This document shows, piece after piece, positions 45,698-58,739 of a stretch of DNA of 64,000 nt (within the stretch, counting starts at the first letter, position 1; each line of letters opens with the position of its first letter). Under the pieces are notes generated by a model. The model ran no database searches. It was not told where the DNA came from and saw nothing but the letters and a program-made list of their open reading frames with translations. A program made the position numbers and the translations under genes. Source of the DNA: Escarpia spicata (Eukaryota > Annelida > Polychaeta > Sabellida > Siboglinidae); NCBI GenBank assembly GCA_963995525.1, contig OZ023205.1, forward strand, positions 42,284,074 to 42,348,073, given 5' to 3'.

Positions 45698-48600
45698 GCG
45701 CTGGAACGAAATTCATATTGGGGGGCTACCGGAGCTTCAGCACTACTGACAAATTTTCGCCACCGCGCCGCCGCATATCTTCACATCTTCCTTCACCTTG
45801 TGGCTGTCTCGCCAACCGAAAACGGGGCGGGGACGCTTTGGAAACATTTCTCGCCGCCGCGATACATATTTCTGGGAGGGGGGCAGAAAATCATGTCTGA
45901 CACACACCTTTCACAGTCGACAAAATTAACATTAATCGTCTCATAAAATTTAGATTTCCACCCGCCATTCACACTCGCCACAAAACAAACATTCACGCTC
46001 ACATTTAATGAGGGGGGCAGAACCATATGTCTGCCCGAACCTATGGGTGTATGCATGCGTGACCATATTCGTGTATTCTGTGAACATGTGGCTGATCCTT
46101 GCATTATATTCAGACAGATAACTCGTGTTTGCGACAACCTTCCTGTGGAACACTGACGTACGCGTTGAAATTATATCCTACAAGATTTGTGTTTCGTGTG
46201 ATAAATTTAAATGCTGCTGTCAGCCATCCCACGACTGTTTTATTGAAGTTGCGCAAAGAAGTGACAATTTCTTTACTGCCTGCTTACTTAATTCTAGTGA
46301 GATGGTGTTGCTGCATAGCATCGACAACCTTTTTGATTCTGGGTGATTAGATGTAATGTTGCACAACAGTTACACAAATACAAGTTACGGTAGGTTGCGG
46401 CGAAAGGTAGGATGTGGCGGTACGCTACACCACACAGGTTAACGCAGGTAGCTTCTTACGATGGCAAAACTACAATGAAAGTTTCACTGTCAAACTTCAA
46501 TCGTCTTGGATACCTATAACGAACATGATTTCCTCGTTTAGTTCAAAACGCACAGGAGAGCCTAAAATAGAAAGGTTTCATGAACAAAGTCCATGACCTG
46601 TCGCTAATAGAGAGCACTTTGTGTTACCAAGTTCACAGTTTACATGCCGATATCAACAATTTTCAGAGGCGTGCCGGTGTGTAGTGTCTTTTATACAATA
46701 CCTGCCTATAAATCATGCAAAGAAGACAGAAAACAACGGGGGCGTTTTTCTTTTGATGATGGTAGTGAAGCCTGATCGAAACCCAATCACTGCGGGGTTC
46801 CAACAATACAAGTATTCCTCAGAGATTACGTCAATCAAAGCCTTTGGCTTCCTATTCAGATAATTTATTCAGCATATCTTCATCTTTGGCTATTATATAT
46901 AGCTCGAGGTCTTCACAAAACAAGGCTTCTTCCTTCAATTAGTATCACTAGCACAATTTCAAATCACCCAAGAAGCAACGCCTACTTCTGACGCAAGTCT
47001 AACGTTCTTGTATCACCTGTTCTTCTATATCCAGAGAATGCCTAAACATTCAGTGGCGGGTATTACTGTGCAAATGAGAAATGACACACTTTGTTTCTGC
47101 ACTGTTCGCCACAAACAAGACTGGCAGTGATATTGACACAAGGTATGATGGGCTGCTCCCTCATAATGACCCATCTGAAATTTACAAAAGACCCCCAGTT
47201 GTCCATAATCCCCCAGTTTGTGAACTTCTGTTCTACAAGGTATGCCGGTACATGTCTGCAGTCAGGGTACGTGATGTTGTGCTCTAGCACACGAGATTGA
47301 TGTCGAATAGAAATATTTTGACAGGAAGAACACGTTTCTCGCTGACACCTGTCACGTGCCTTCCTGTATGCTGGAAAGAAACAACTCGGTTTGAAGTAGC
47401 CACGTTTCGAACCTACCATATTCCTGAAAACATTCGTAATGTAACTGAACAAGAGCCGACGTTACAAATACTGAATGGCGTTATACAGAATGGCGGGACT
47501 GGAAAAACAACAGTGTTGCCATATACAGTACTTAATTACAACTTTATGCGAATTGGCCGACATTGCTGGTTTGGTGTTTAGTGGCGAAAAATCTCATGGC
47601 ATAAGCGCGGGAACGGGCGGTGGCACGATACAGCTGCCCCCATGCATTTTGAAAGGGAGACATATGGTTCTGCCCCCCCCCCAGTAAATCCGAGCCTGAA
47701 TATGGGGGGGGGGGGGGTTTCGGTGAGCCTCAAGGGGGTACAAATCGAGGTTTACTTAGAGCCATAAGGCGGTTTTTGGCAAGCGTCGGCGGAGGTGGTG
47801 CAAATCGAGGTTTCTGGTGAGCTTCCAAACTGATGAACATCGCCGCGAAAAAATGTTCAATAGCACGCCCTCCCCCCATTTTCTGATATCATGATCCGAC
47901 AGCTCAATGGTGCAGAAGTTCCGGTTCTCAGCGCCCCAATATTCATTGTGCTCCTGAACCGGTGTATCATGGCATGTGATTACACACACCATGTTACCAC
48001 GTATTAAAAAAGATGTTAACCATGACCATGTTTTCATTGGAGGATGCTTAAAAAGAGCAAGAGAGTCAATGTTCTGGCCTGGCCAGAACACGAAAATCAA
48101 AGCTTCTATTCAGATGTGTGATCCCTGTCGTGATTTCGAATGTTCGCAAAGGAAACTGTGATAAGGCATGGTGTGCCCTCTCGTACATGGAAGAAGGTCG
48201 GTGTCGATCTGTTCTCATACTCATACCAAAGAAATAAGTATTTGGTTATACGCTGCTGAATACAGAGATCTAACTTTTGGGAAATATATTGTTTAGCAAC
48301 CACCGGCTCCTAGGCAGTAACCACAAAACTTAAACCTCATCTTACTAGGAAGGGAATTCCCGATGCTGTCGTTAGTGACAACGGGCCACAGCTGACACCA
48401 TAACAGTTTGCTCATTTCCGTAGGAAGATCGAGAACATGTGACAACATGCTCACACCAAAGTCGCCCAAACGACGAATTGGAGTCCCAGTAAAAAAGGTG
48501 ATCAAGTAAACACAAAAAGCTTCCGTAAGTCTTACTCAGGGTTACTGAACAACCTCAATACTCCATCTCAAAGAATGGATGATAGCTGAACATGCTAAAG

Positions 48601-49398
48601 AGAAGGCCACGTTGTTAAGTTTGTAGTACCATACGTCTGCTAAAGATCTACCTACATCGAAGGTGACACCATTAGAATGAAGCCGTTCACGCGCTTCCAT
48701 GTCGTGGACGAGAACGAAGGTGGTGGGCGGACTAGGTGGAATGTGATACGAAGCTGAGTATTGTTGTGGAACAGCGCGCGTACAGGCGCGACTGTGGTGG
48801 GATCATCATCTCAACGAGATTCACAAATCACTCCAGTTTGGCAAATTCGGGCCAACACACCTGTTGAATAACAAAAACATCAGGGTAACCAAGATAAGAA
48901 GCTAACTCTAGAACCATAGGTTACAGTGACGCATCAACTAGATAATCTGCACATCTAAGTTGATGAAGATGATAATTGAGTGATGACGAGATTATATAGT
49001 TTGCGCATGCCATTGATATATATATATATATATACACACACACATATATATATATATATGCACATATACTATTATTAAAGCTGCAATTATGTATATGGTT
49101 GTCTTGTTTGGCTATACGCACGGGCGGTTCCAGAGAGGATAGTTTAGGGGAGGGGGCCAAAAACTTCCAATTGCACCCCTTAATGATCACCAAAAGCCAC
49201 TGGCGGCCGAACAAAATTCATATTGGCTGGTCTGAGCCGGAGTTTCAGCACGACTCCGCGGTCGCGCTGTCGGATCATGACATCGGGAGTCAGTGGGAGG
49301 GGTTGCTACTGAAAATTTGTTGGCGCCGTGATTTAAGCTTCTCCGCTATTTCGGCTGGACTGATGACATCGAAAGACAGGGGTGCTGTTGAAAATGTG
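45698..49398. repeat. 3.6-kb array, copy 2
   Basis: Full-length like copy 1. Distinguished by CCAACCG (others CCATCCG) at about 45815 and by GAAATATATT in place of GAAATAGATT near 48285. Confidence 0.9.
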
Positions 49399-52300
49399 GC
49401 GCTGGAACGAAATTCATATTGGGGGGCTACCGGAGCTTCAGCACTACTGACAAATTTTCGCCACCGCGCCGCCGCATATCTTCACATCTTCCTTCACCTT
49501 GTGGCTGTCTCGCCATCCGAAAACGGGGCGGGGACGCTTTGGAAACATTTCTCGCCGCCGCGATACATATTTCTGGGAGGGGGGCAGAAAATCATGTCTG
49601 ACACACACCTTTCACAGTCGACAAAATTAACATTAATCGTCTCATAAAATTTAGATTTCCACCCGCCATTCACACTCGCCACAAAACAAACATTCACGCT
49701 CACATTTAATGAGGGGGGCAGAACCATATGTCTGCCCGAACCTATGGGTGTATGCATGCGTGACCATATTCGTGTATTCTGTGAACATGTGGCTGATCCT
49801 TGCATTATATTCAGACAGATAACTCGTGTTTGCGACAACCTTCCTGTGGAACACTGACGTACGCGTTGAAATTATATCCTACAAGATTTGTGTTTCGTGT
49901 GATAAATTTAAATGCTGCTGTCAGCCATCCCACGACTGTTTTATTGAAGTTGCGCAAAGAAGTGACAATTTCTTTACTGCCTGCTTACTTAATTCTAGTG
50001 AGATGGTGTTGCTGCATAGCATCGACAACCTTTTTGATTCTGGGTGATTAGATGTAATGTTGCACAACAGTTACACAAATACAAGTTACGGTAGGTTGCG
50101 GCGAAAGGTAGGATGTGGCGGTACGCTACACCACACAGGTTAACGCAGGTAGCTTCTTACGATGGCAAAACTACAATGAAAGTTTCACTGTCAAACTTCA
50201 ATCGTCTTGGATACCTATAACGAACATGATTTCCTCGTTTAGTTCAAAACGCACAGGAGAGCCTAAAATAGAAAGGTTTCATGAACAAAGTCCATGACCT
50301 GTCGCTAATAGAGAGCACTTTGTGTTACCAAGTTCACAGTTTACATGCCGATATCAACAATTTTCAGAGGCGTGCCGGTGTGTAGTGTCTTTTATACAAT
50401 ACCTGCCTATAAATCATGCAAAGAAGACAGAAAACAACGGGGGCGTTTTTCTTTTGATGATGGTAGTGAAGCCTGATCGAAACCCAATCACTGCGGGGTT
50501 CCAACAATACAAGTATTCCTCAGAGATTACGTCAATCAAAGCCTTTGGCTTCCTATTCAGATAATTTATTCAGCATATCTTCATCTTTGGCTATTATATA
50601 TAGCTCGAGGTCTTCACAAAACAAGGCTTCTTCCTTCAATTAGTATCACTAGCACAATTTCAAATCACCCAAGAAGCAACGCCTACTTCTGACGCAAGTC
50701 TAACGTTCTTGTATCACCTGTTCTTCTATATCCAGAGAATGCCTAAACATTCAGTGGCGGGTATTACTGTGCAAATGAGAAATGACACACTTTGTTTCTG
50801 CACTGTTCGCCACAAACAAGACTGGCAGTGATATTGACACAAGGTATGATGGGCTGCTCCCTCATAATGACCCATCTGAAATTTACAAAAGACCCCCAGT
50901 TGTCCATAATCCCCCAGTTTGTGAACTTCTGTTCTACAAGGTATGCCGGTACATGTCTGCAGTCAGGGTACGTGATGTTGTGCTCTAGCACACGAGATTG
51001 ATGTCGAATAGAAATATTTTGACAGGAAGAACACGTTTCTCGCTGACACCTGTCACGTGCCTTCCTGTATGCTGGAAAGAAACAACTCGGTTTGAAGTAG
51101 CCACGTTTCGAACCTACCATATTCCTGAAAACATTCGTAATGTAACTGAACAAGAGCCGACGTTACAAATACTGAATGGCGTTATACAGAATGGCGGGAC
51201 TGGAAAAACAACAGTGTTGCCATATACAGTACTTAATTACAACTTTATGCGAATTGGCCGACATTGCTGGTTTGGTGTTTAGTGGCGAAAAATCTCATGG
51301 CATAAGCGCGGGAACGGGCGGTGGCACGATACAGCTGCCCCCATGCATTTTGAAAGGGAGACATATGGTTCTGCCCCCCCCCAGTAAATCCGAGCCTGAA
51401 TATGGGGGGGTTCAATAGCACGCCCTCCCCCCATTTTCTGATATCATGATCCGACAGCTCAATGGTGCAGAAGTTCCGGTTCTCAGCGCCCCAATATTCA
51501 TTGTGCTCCTGAACCGGTGTATCATGGCATGTGATTACACACACCATGTTACCACGTATTAAAAAAGATGTTAACCATGACCATGTTTTCATTGGAGGAT
51601 GCTTAAAAAGAGCAAGAGAGTCAATGTTCTGGCCTGGCCAGAACACGAAAATCAAAGCTTCTATTCAGATGTGTGATCCCTGTCGTGATTTCGAATGTTC
51701 GCAAAGGAAACTGTGATAAGGCATGGTGTGCCCTCTCGTACATGGAAGAAGGTCGGTGTCGATCTGTTCTCATACTCATACCAAAGAAATAAGTATTTGG
51801 TTATACGCTGCTGAATACAGAGATCTAACTTTTGGGAAATAGATTGTTTAGCAACCACCGGCTCCTAGGCAGTAACCACAAAACTTAAACCTCATCTTAC
51901 TAGGAAGGGAATTCCCGATGCTGTCGTTAGTGACAACGGGCCACAGCTGACACCATAACAGTTTGCTCATTTCCGTAGGAAGATCGAGAACATGTGACAA
52001 CATGCTCACACCAAAGTCGCCCAAACGACGAATTGGAGTCCCAGTAAAAAAGGTGATCAAGTAAACACAAAAAGCTTCCGTAAGTCTTACTCAGGGTTAC
52101 TGAACAACCTCAATACTCCATCTCAAAGAATGGATGATAGCTGAACATGCTAAAGAGAAGGCCACGTTGTTAAGTTTGTAGTACCATACGTCTGCTAAAG
52201 ATCTACCTACATCGAAGGTGACACCATTAGAATGAAGCCGTTCACGCGCTTCCATGTCGTGGACGAGAACGAAGGTGGTGGGCGGACTAGGTGGAATGTG

Positions 52301-52951
52301 ATACGAAGCTGAGTATTGTTGTGGAACAGCGCGCGTACAGGCGCGACTGTGGTGGGATCATCATCTCAACGAGATTCACAAATCACTCCAGTTTGGCAAA
52401 TTCGGGCCAACACACCTGTTGAATAACAAAAACATCAGGGTAACCAAGATAAGAAGCTAACTCTAGAACCATAGGTTACAGTGACGCATCAGCTAGATAA
52501 TCTGCACATCTAAGTTGATGAAGATGATAATTGAGTGATGACGAGATTATATAGTTTGCGCATGCCATTGATATATATATATATATACACACACACATAT
52601 ATATATATATATGCACATATACTATTATTAAAGCTGCAATTATGTATATGGTTGTCTTGTTTGGCTATACGCACGGGCGGTTCCAGAGAGGATAGTTTAG
52701 GGGAGGGGGCCAAAAACTTCCAATTGCACCCCTTAATGATCACCAAAAGCCACTGGCGGCCGAACAAAATTCATATTGGCTGGTCTGAGCCGGAGTTTCA
52801 GCACGACTCCGCGGTCGCGCTGTCGGATCATGACATCGGGAGTCAGTGGGAGGGGTTGCTACTGAAAATTTGTTGGCGCCGTGATTTAAGCTTCTCCGCT
52901 ATTTCGGCTGGACTGATGACATCGAAAGACAGGGGTGCTGTTGAAAATGTG
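49399..52951. repeat. 3.6-kb array, copy 3
   Basis: Shorter by about 148 bp: after TATGGGGGGG at about 51411 the sequence continues directly at TTCAATAGCACG. The deletion ends lie at the poly-G run and an ATGTTCAATAG site. Confidence 0.9.
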
Positions 52952-55900
52952 GCGCTGGAACGAAATTCATATTGGGGGGCTACCGGAGCTTCAGCACTAC
53001 TGACAAATTTTCGCCACCGCGCCGCCGCATATCTTCACATCTTCCTTCACCTTGTGGCTGTCTCGCCATCCGAAAACGGGGCGGGGACGCTTTGGAAACA
53101 TTTCTCGCCGCCGCGATACATATTTCTGGGAGGGGGGCAGAAAATCATGTCTGACACACACCTTTCACAGTCGACAAAATTAACATTAATCGTCTCATAA
53201 AATTTAGATTTCCACCCGCCATTCACACTCGCCACAAAACAAACATTCACGCTCACATTTAATGAGGGGGGCAGAACCATATGTCTGCCCGAACCTATGG
53301 GTGTATGCATGCGTGACCATATTCGTGTATTCTGTGAACATGTGGCTGATCCTTGCATTATATTCAGACAGATAACTCGTGTTTGCGACAACCTTCCTGT
53401 GGAACACTGACGTACGCGTTGAAATTATATCCTACAAGATTTGTATTTCGTGTGATAAATTTAAATGCTGCTGTCAGCCATCCCACGACTGTTTTATTGA
53501 AGTTGCGCAAAGAAGTGACAATTTCTTTACTGCCTGCTTACTTAATTCTAGTGAGATGGTGTTGCTGCATAGCATCGACAACCTTTTTGATTCTGGGTGA
53601 TTAGATGTAATGTTGCACAACAGTTACACAAATACAAGTTACGGTAGGTTGCGGCGAAAGGTAGGATGTGGCGGTACGCTACACCACACAGGTTAACGCA
53701 GGTAGCTTCTTACGATGGCAAAACTACAATGAAAGTTTCACTGTCAAATTTCAATCGTCTTGGATACCTATAACGAACATGATTTCCTCGTTTAGTTCAA
53801 AACGCACAGGAGAGCCTAAAATAGAAAGGTTTCATGAACAAAGTCCATGACCTGTCGCTAATAGAGAGCACTTTTTGTTACCAAGTTCACAGTTTACATG
53901 CCGATATCAACAATTTTCAGAGGCGTGCCGGTGTGTAGTGTCTTTTATACAATACCTGCCTATAAATCATGCAAAGAAGACAGAAAACAACGGGGGCGTT
54001 TTTCTTTTGATGATGGTAGTGAAGCCTGATCGAAACCCAATCACTGCGGGGTTCCAACAATACAAGTATTCCTCAGAGATTACGTCAATCAAAGCCTTTG
54101 GCTTCCTATTCAGATAATTTATTCAGCATATCTTCATCTTTGGCTATTATATATAGCTCGAGGTCTTCACAAAACAAGGCTTCTTCCTTCAATTAGTATC
54201 ACTAGCACAATTTCAAATCACCCAAGAAGCAACGCCTACTTCTGACGCAAGTCTAACGTTCTTGTATCACCTGTTCTTCTATATCCAGAGAATGCCTAAA
54301 CATTCAGTGGCGGGTATTACTGTGCAAATGAGAAATGACACACTTTGTTTCTGCACTGTTCGCCACAAACAAGACTGGCAGTGATATTGACACAAGGTAC
54401 GATGGGCTGCTCCCTCATAATGACCCATCTGAAATTTACAAAAGACCCCCAGTTGTCCATAATCCCCCAGTTTGTGAACTTCTGTTCTACAAGGTATGCC
54501 GGTACATGTCTGCAGTCAGGGTACGTGATGTTGTGCTCTAGCACACGAGATTGATGTCGAATAGAAATATTTTGACAGGAAGAACACGTTTCTCGCTGAC
54601 ACCTGTCACGTGCCTTCCTGTATGCTGGAAAGAAACAACTCGGTTTGAAGTAGCCACGTTTCGAACCTACCATATTCCTGAAAACATTCGTAATGTAACT
54701 GAACAAGAGCCGACGTTACAAATACTGAATGGCGTTATACAGAATGGCGGGACTGGAAAAACAACAGTGTTGCCATATACAGTACTTAATTACAACTTTA
54801 TGCGAATTGGCCGACATTGCTGGTTTGGTGTTTAGTGGCGAAAAATCTCATGGCATAAGCGCGGGAACGGGCGGTGGCACGATACAGCTGCCCCCATGCA
54901 TTTTGAAAGGGAGACATATGGTTCTGCCCCCCCCCCAGTAAATCCGAGCCTGAATATGGGGGGGTTCAATAGCACGCCCTCCCCCCATTTTCTGATATCA
55001 TGATCCGACAGCTCAATGGTGCAGAAGTTCCGGTTCTCAGCGCCCCAATATTCATTGTGCTCCTGAACCGGTGTATCATGGCATGTGATTACACACACCA
55101 TGTTACCACGTATTAAAAAAGATGTTAACCATGACCATGTTTTCATTGGAGGATGCTTAAAAAGAGCAAGAGAGTCAATGTTCTGGCCTGGCCAGAACAC
55201 GAAAATCAAAGCTTCTATTCAGATGTGTGATCCCTGTCGTGATTTCGAATGTTCGCAAAGGAAACTGTGATAAGGCATGGTGTGCCCTCTCGTACATGGA
55301 AGAAGGTCGGTGTCGATCTGTTCTCATACTCATACCAAAGAAATAAGTATTTGGTTATACGCTGCTGAATACAGAGATCTAACTTTTGGGAAATAGATTG
55401 TTTAGCAACCACCGGCTCCTAGGCAGTAACCACAAAACTTAAACCTCATCTTACTAGGAAGGGAATTCCCGATGCTGTCGTTAGTGACAACGGGCCACAG
55501 CTGACACCATAACAGTTTGCTCATTTCCGTAGGAAGATCGAGAACATGTGACAACATGCTCACACCAAAGTCGCCCAAACGACGAATTGGAGTCCCAGTA
55601 AAAAAGGTGATCAAGTAAACACAAAAAGCTTCCGTAAGTCTTACTCAGGGTTACTGAACAACCTCAATACTCCATCTCAAAGAATGGATGATAGCTGAAC
55701 ATGCTAAAGAGAAGGCCACGTTGTTAAGTTTGTAGTACCATACGTCTGCTAAAGATCTACCTACATCGAAGGTGACACCATTAGAATGAAGCCGTTCACG
55801 CGCTTCCATGTCGTGGACGAGAACGAAGGTGGTGGGCGGACTAGGTGGAATGTGATACGAAGCTGAGTATTGTTGTGGAACAGCGCGCGTACAGGCGCGA

Positions 55901-56500
55901 CTGTGGTGGGATCATCATCTCAACGAGATTCACAAATCACTCCAGTTTGGCAAATTCGGGCCAACACACCTGTTGAATAACAAAAACATCAGGGTAACCA
56001 AGATAAGAAGCTAACTCTAGAACCATAGGTTACAGTGACGCATCAACTAGATAATCTGCACATCTAAGTTGATGAAGATGATAATTGAGTGATGACGAGA
56101 TTATATAGTTTGCGCATGCCATTGATATATATATATATATACACACACACATATATATATATGCACATATACTATTATTAAAGCTGCAATTATGTATATG
56201 GTTGTCTTGTTTGGCTATACGCACGGGCGGTTCCAGAGAGGATAGTTTAGGGGAGGGGGCCAAAAACTTCCAATTGCACCCCTTAATGATCACCAAAAGC
56301 CACTGGCGGCCGAACAAAATTCATATTGGCTGGTCTGAGCCGGAGTTTCAGCACGACTCCGCGGTCGCGCTGTCGGATCATGACATCGGGAGTCAGTGGG
56401 AGGGGTTGCTACTGAAAATTTGTTGGCGCCGTGATTTAAGCTTCTCCGCTATTTCGGCTGGACTGATAACATCGAAAGACAGGGGTGCTGTTGAAAATGT
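52952..56500. repeat. 3.6-kb array, copy 4
   Basis: Shares the 148-bp deletion with copy 3 and has the shortest TA/CA microsatellite (about 56125-56163). Private bases include GTATTTCG at 53445 and CTTTTTGTT at 53871. The array ends at about 56500 where GAAAATGT continues into TTCGCCG instead of GGCGCTGG. Confidence 0.9.
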
Positions 56501-56720
56501 TTCGCCGTAACTTCATCTGCTCCGCTGGCTCAGCTCTCGGCTCGATTGGTGACATCGGAAAATGGGGGGAGGTAAGTATGCTGTTGAACATTTATCGCGG
56601 CTACATTCGCAAGAGGCACGTAACGGCGGCACATTCCAAAGTTCTGGGGGAGGGGGGGTCACACCACTCTAGCGCAGGCAAAGCGCGGCCAAATTCCAAA
56701 TGTCTAGGGGAGGCACATGC
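56501..56720. repeat. GC-rich dispersed repeat at the right edge of the array
   Basis: TTCGCCGTAACTTCATCTGC with TGACATCGGAAAATGGGGGG matches the theme of 38400-38560 (CGCCGTAACTTCAGCCGCTC, CATCGGAAGACCGGGGCGGG) and segments within each unit, so it likely is an independently dispersed repeat that mediated the array's amplification. Confidence 0.5.
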
Positions 56721-56944
56721 CATCCAGGCCCCATTGGACACGCCTATGATACGTACTGTACGTTATATGGCATCTGCTTCAAATGTTTCCAGGCACGTGT
56801 TCTAAGATGCCTCCCATTTAAACATTACGATAATTATTATTTGTGATCTCTGCATTTTGGTACATAATTTAGTCAAGTAACATAATTAAACATACTGGTA
56901 AATAAAAATACACATTACGGATACTACAAAATCAAGCAGCTTCT

Positions 56945-57015
56945 ACATGAACGTGCCACGTGGTAATCACGTAAACGTGCCACGTGGTAACCACGTAAAC
57001 GTGCTAGGTGGCAAT
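56945..57015. repeat. CACGTG-rich short tandem repeat
   Basis: Three copies of an approximately 26-bp unit containing ACGTGCCACGTGGTAAYCAC; each of the first two carries a perfect CACGTG E-box. Confidence 0.75.
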
Positions 57016-58600
57016 CCAATACTGTTACTCAGGCACAAAAACAACAACGCACACAACTGAATAGTATTGACATGATCATCTTTATAACGTATCACAGTCA
57101 GGAATAATACAGTAATATAATATTCTGATATGTCAATGTTTGTAGTCGTCCACCTTGAGAACGTCTCACATGTCTTCGTCCACTTTTGGCTAGGACCATT
57201 CTGTTGCTGACAAAACAGTCTGTCCGGATTTTATTTGAACTAGTTTATAGCACCATTCTAAACCACAAAACCATGCTGTGGGGGAAACCATAACTTTGAA
57301 TCAATTCAATGTAATATTTAGGGGGGACACTGAGTCAGGTCCCCTTCTTTGGCAATTAAGAACATTCCCATATCCCATATAACCTGTTGTGTTACTAGAT
57401 TTTAACATAGGAAACCTATGGCTTACGAAGGGGTGATTGCAAAACGTTGCGTTAGGCATTATGTAGAGAGTGGGCTGTCTGAACATCAAGCATTATGGGG
57501 AAATAATCGCTACAGTGGCGCCACCCAGCGAATGAAACATATTATTGCAAACTAACGCTTATAGCAATCTTGGATGATAAAAATGACAAGTCCCACACCA
57601 AGTATTGGTGGGGGGCGGGTGGGCTGGACCAATGCTATACGCCCCCCTTCTGAAATCCTACACACACCAGCGTCAGTCATAAAATTAAAAAGGTCAAGGT
57701 ACTTCAGCCTGGTTTAGGTGTTTGACCAATACATTTACCACAATATACGTCATCCACACAGCAAGCACCCACGTGCCAAACGGTTATGATAAACTCTCAC
57801 TCAAAACCCATCCTGGGGAATTAAAGTATGGCATACGTGTGGTAATAATGAAGTAGTAGATACGTACACAAATATTATTGACATGACAGGGATTTTTATA
57901 TTCACAGCAATGCTCATTAGTCAGGTATGACCTGATTACAGTTCTCTGGCCGTTTGTCACATGGTTGCTTGGTAAGTTTCCTGACAACCACCAAGTGTTG
58001 TCACATGACACACAGGGTGTGAGACTAAGAGTCAGTTTGTGTCTGCTGAGCCTGGCTGTTGTCAACGGTTGCTGTTGTGTTTGTCACAGCACTTGGTGAC
58101 AGTTCTGGTTCATCGCTGGCACCATTCCTGTCTCTGTCTGCAAGATACATCATCCTACCTCAGCGACATCGTACAATACACACACACATGCACGCATGCA
58201 AGCATGTATACACACACATACATGAACAAACATATGTAAACACACAAACAAACATATACCACCCTATCTCTTCAATATCACACCATATATACACACTCAT
58301 GCACACACATATACACATTTGCATGTAAAAACACACACACACAGACGCACGCACAGACGCATGTACGCACGCACGCACGCACGCACGTACACACACACAC
58401 TCCTGTTATGTAGATCTCACAAGGTGTCAAAACACAAACGTGACTGTTATTTTCAGGTTGCACCATAATAATTTTTAAAAACATATATTTTATCATAAAA
58501 ACCTACTTCTGATGCAGACTGACATGTCTGCTGCAATTGTGCTGACAATGAGAGAACATGATTTTCTCCTTGTCTTTTTTTACCAAGTCCATGTGAGCAG
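57016..58600. other. Region downstream of the minus-strand gene
   Basis: Contains CA/GCAC microsatellites at about 58176-58400 and no certain exon. The terminal exon of the minus-strand gene may lie here or be the read-through end of the exon at 58612. Confidence 0.4.
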
Positions 58601-58611
58601 TGGCCATTCAC

Positions 58612-58739
58612 CTTTGTCTGTCTGGACAGCGGCATCAGTGAAGACAGTCACCTCCGAAGATATCTGGTGGTCATCTGTCGTCATCCTTCCTACGGCCGTG
58701 TCGATGTTCTCCAGCTTGTCCAGCCCACTCTGGAAGTCT
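58612..58739 (-). CDS. Unknown gene, exon g
   Basis: Acceptor GTGCATGTGCAG at the edge of a minisatellite, donor GTGAAT. Encodes DFQSGLDKLENIDTAVGRMT, TDDHQISSEVTVFTDAAVQT, DK. If the donor is not used, the frame reads GEWPLLTWTW and stops at 58580, so this could also be the C-terminus. Confidence 0.7.

Larger units (their letters stand above)
42001..56500. repeat. Tandem array of four 3.55-3.70 kb units
   Basis: Four head-to-tail copies begin at 42001, 45698, 49399 and 52952 (lengths about 3697, 3701, 3553 and 3549 bp). They are nearly identical over kilobases; differences are single bases, the length of a TA/CA microsatellite and a shared deletion in copies 3 and 4. Each unit contains G/C-rich segments related to the sequence at 38400-38560 and 56500-56700, inverted segments carrying GTCGGATCATGAYATC, and short ORFs conserved in all copies. 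No complete transposase, RT or recognised gene is present. Confidence 0.95.

Noticed and set aside
45281..45946. 221-codon ORF in the array as a gene
   Set aside because: It begins in a TA/CA microsatellite and runs through GC-rich repeat sequence; the frame is lost or shorter in other copies because microsatellite length changes.
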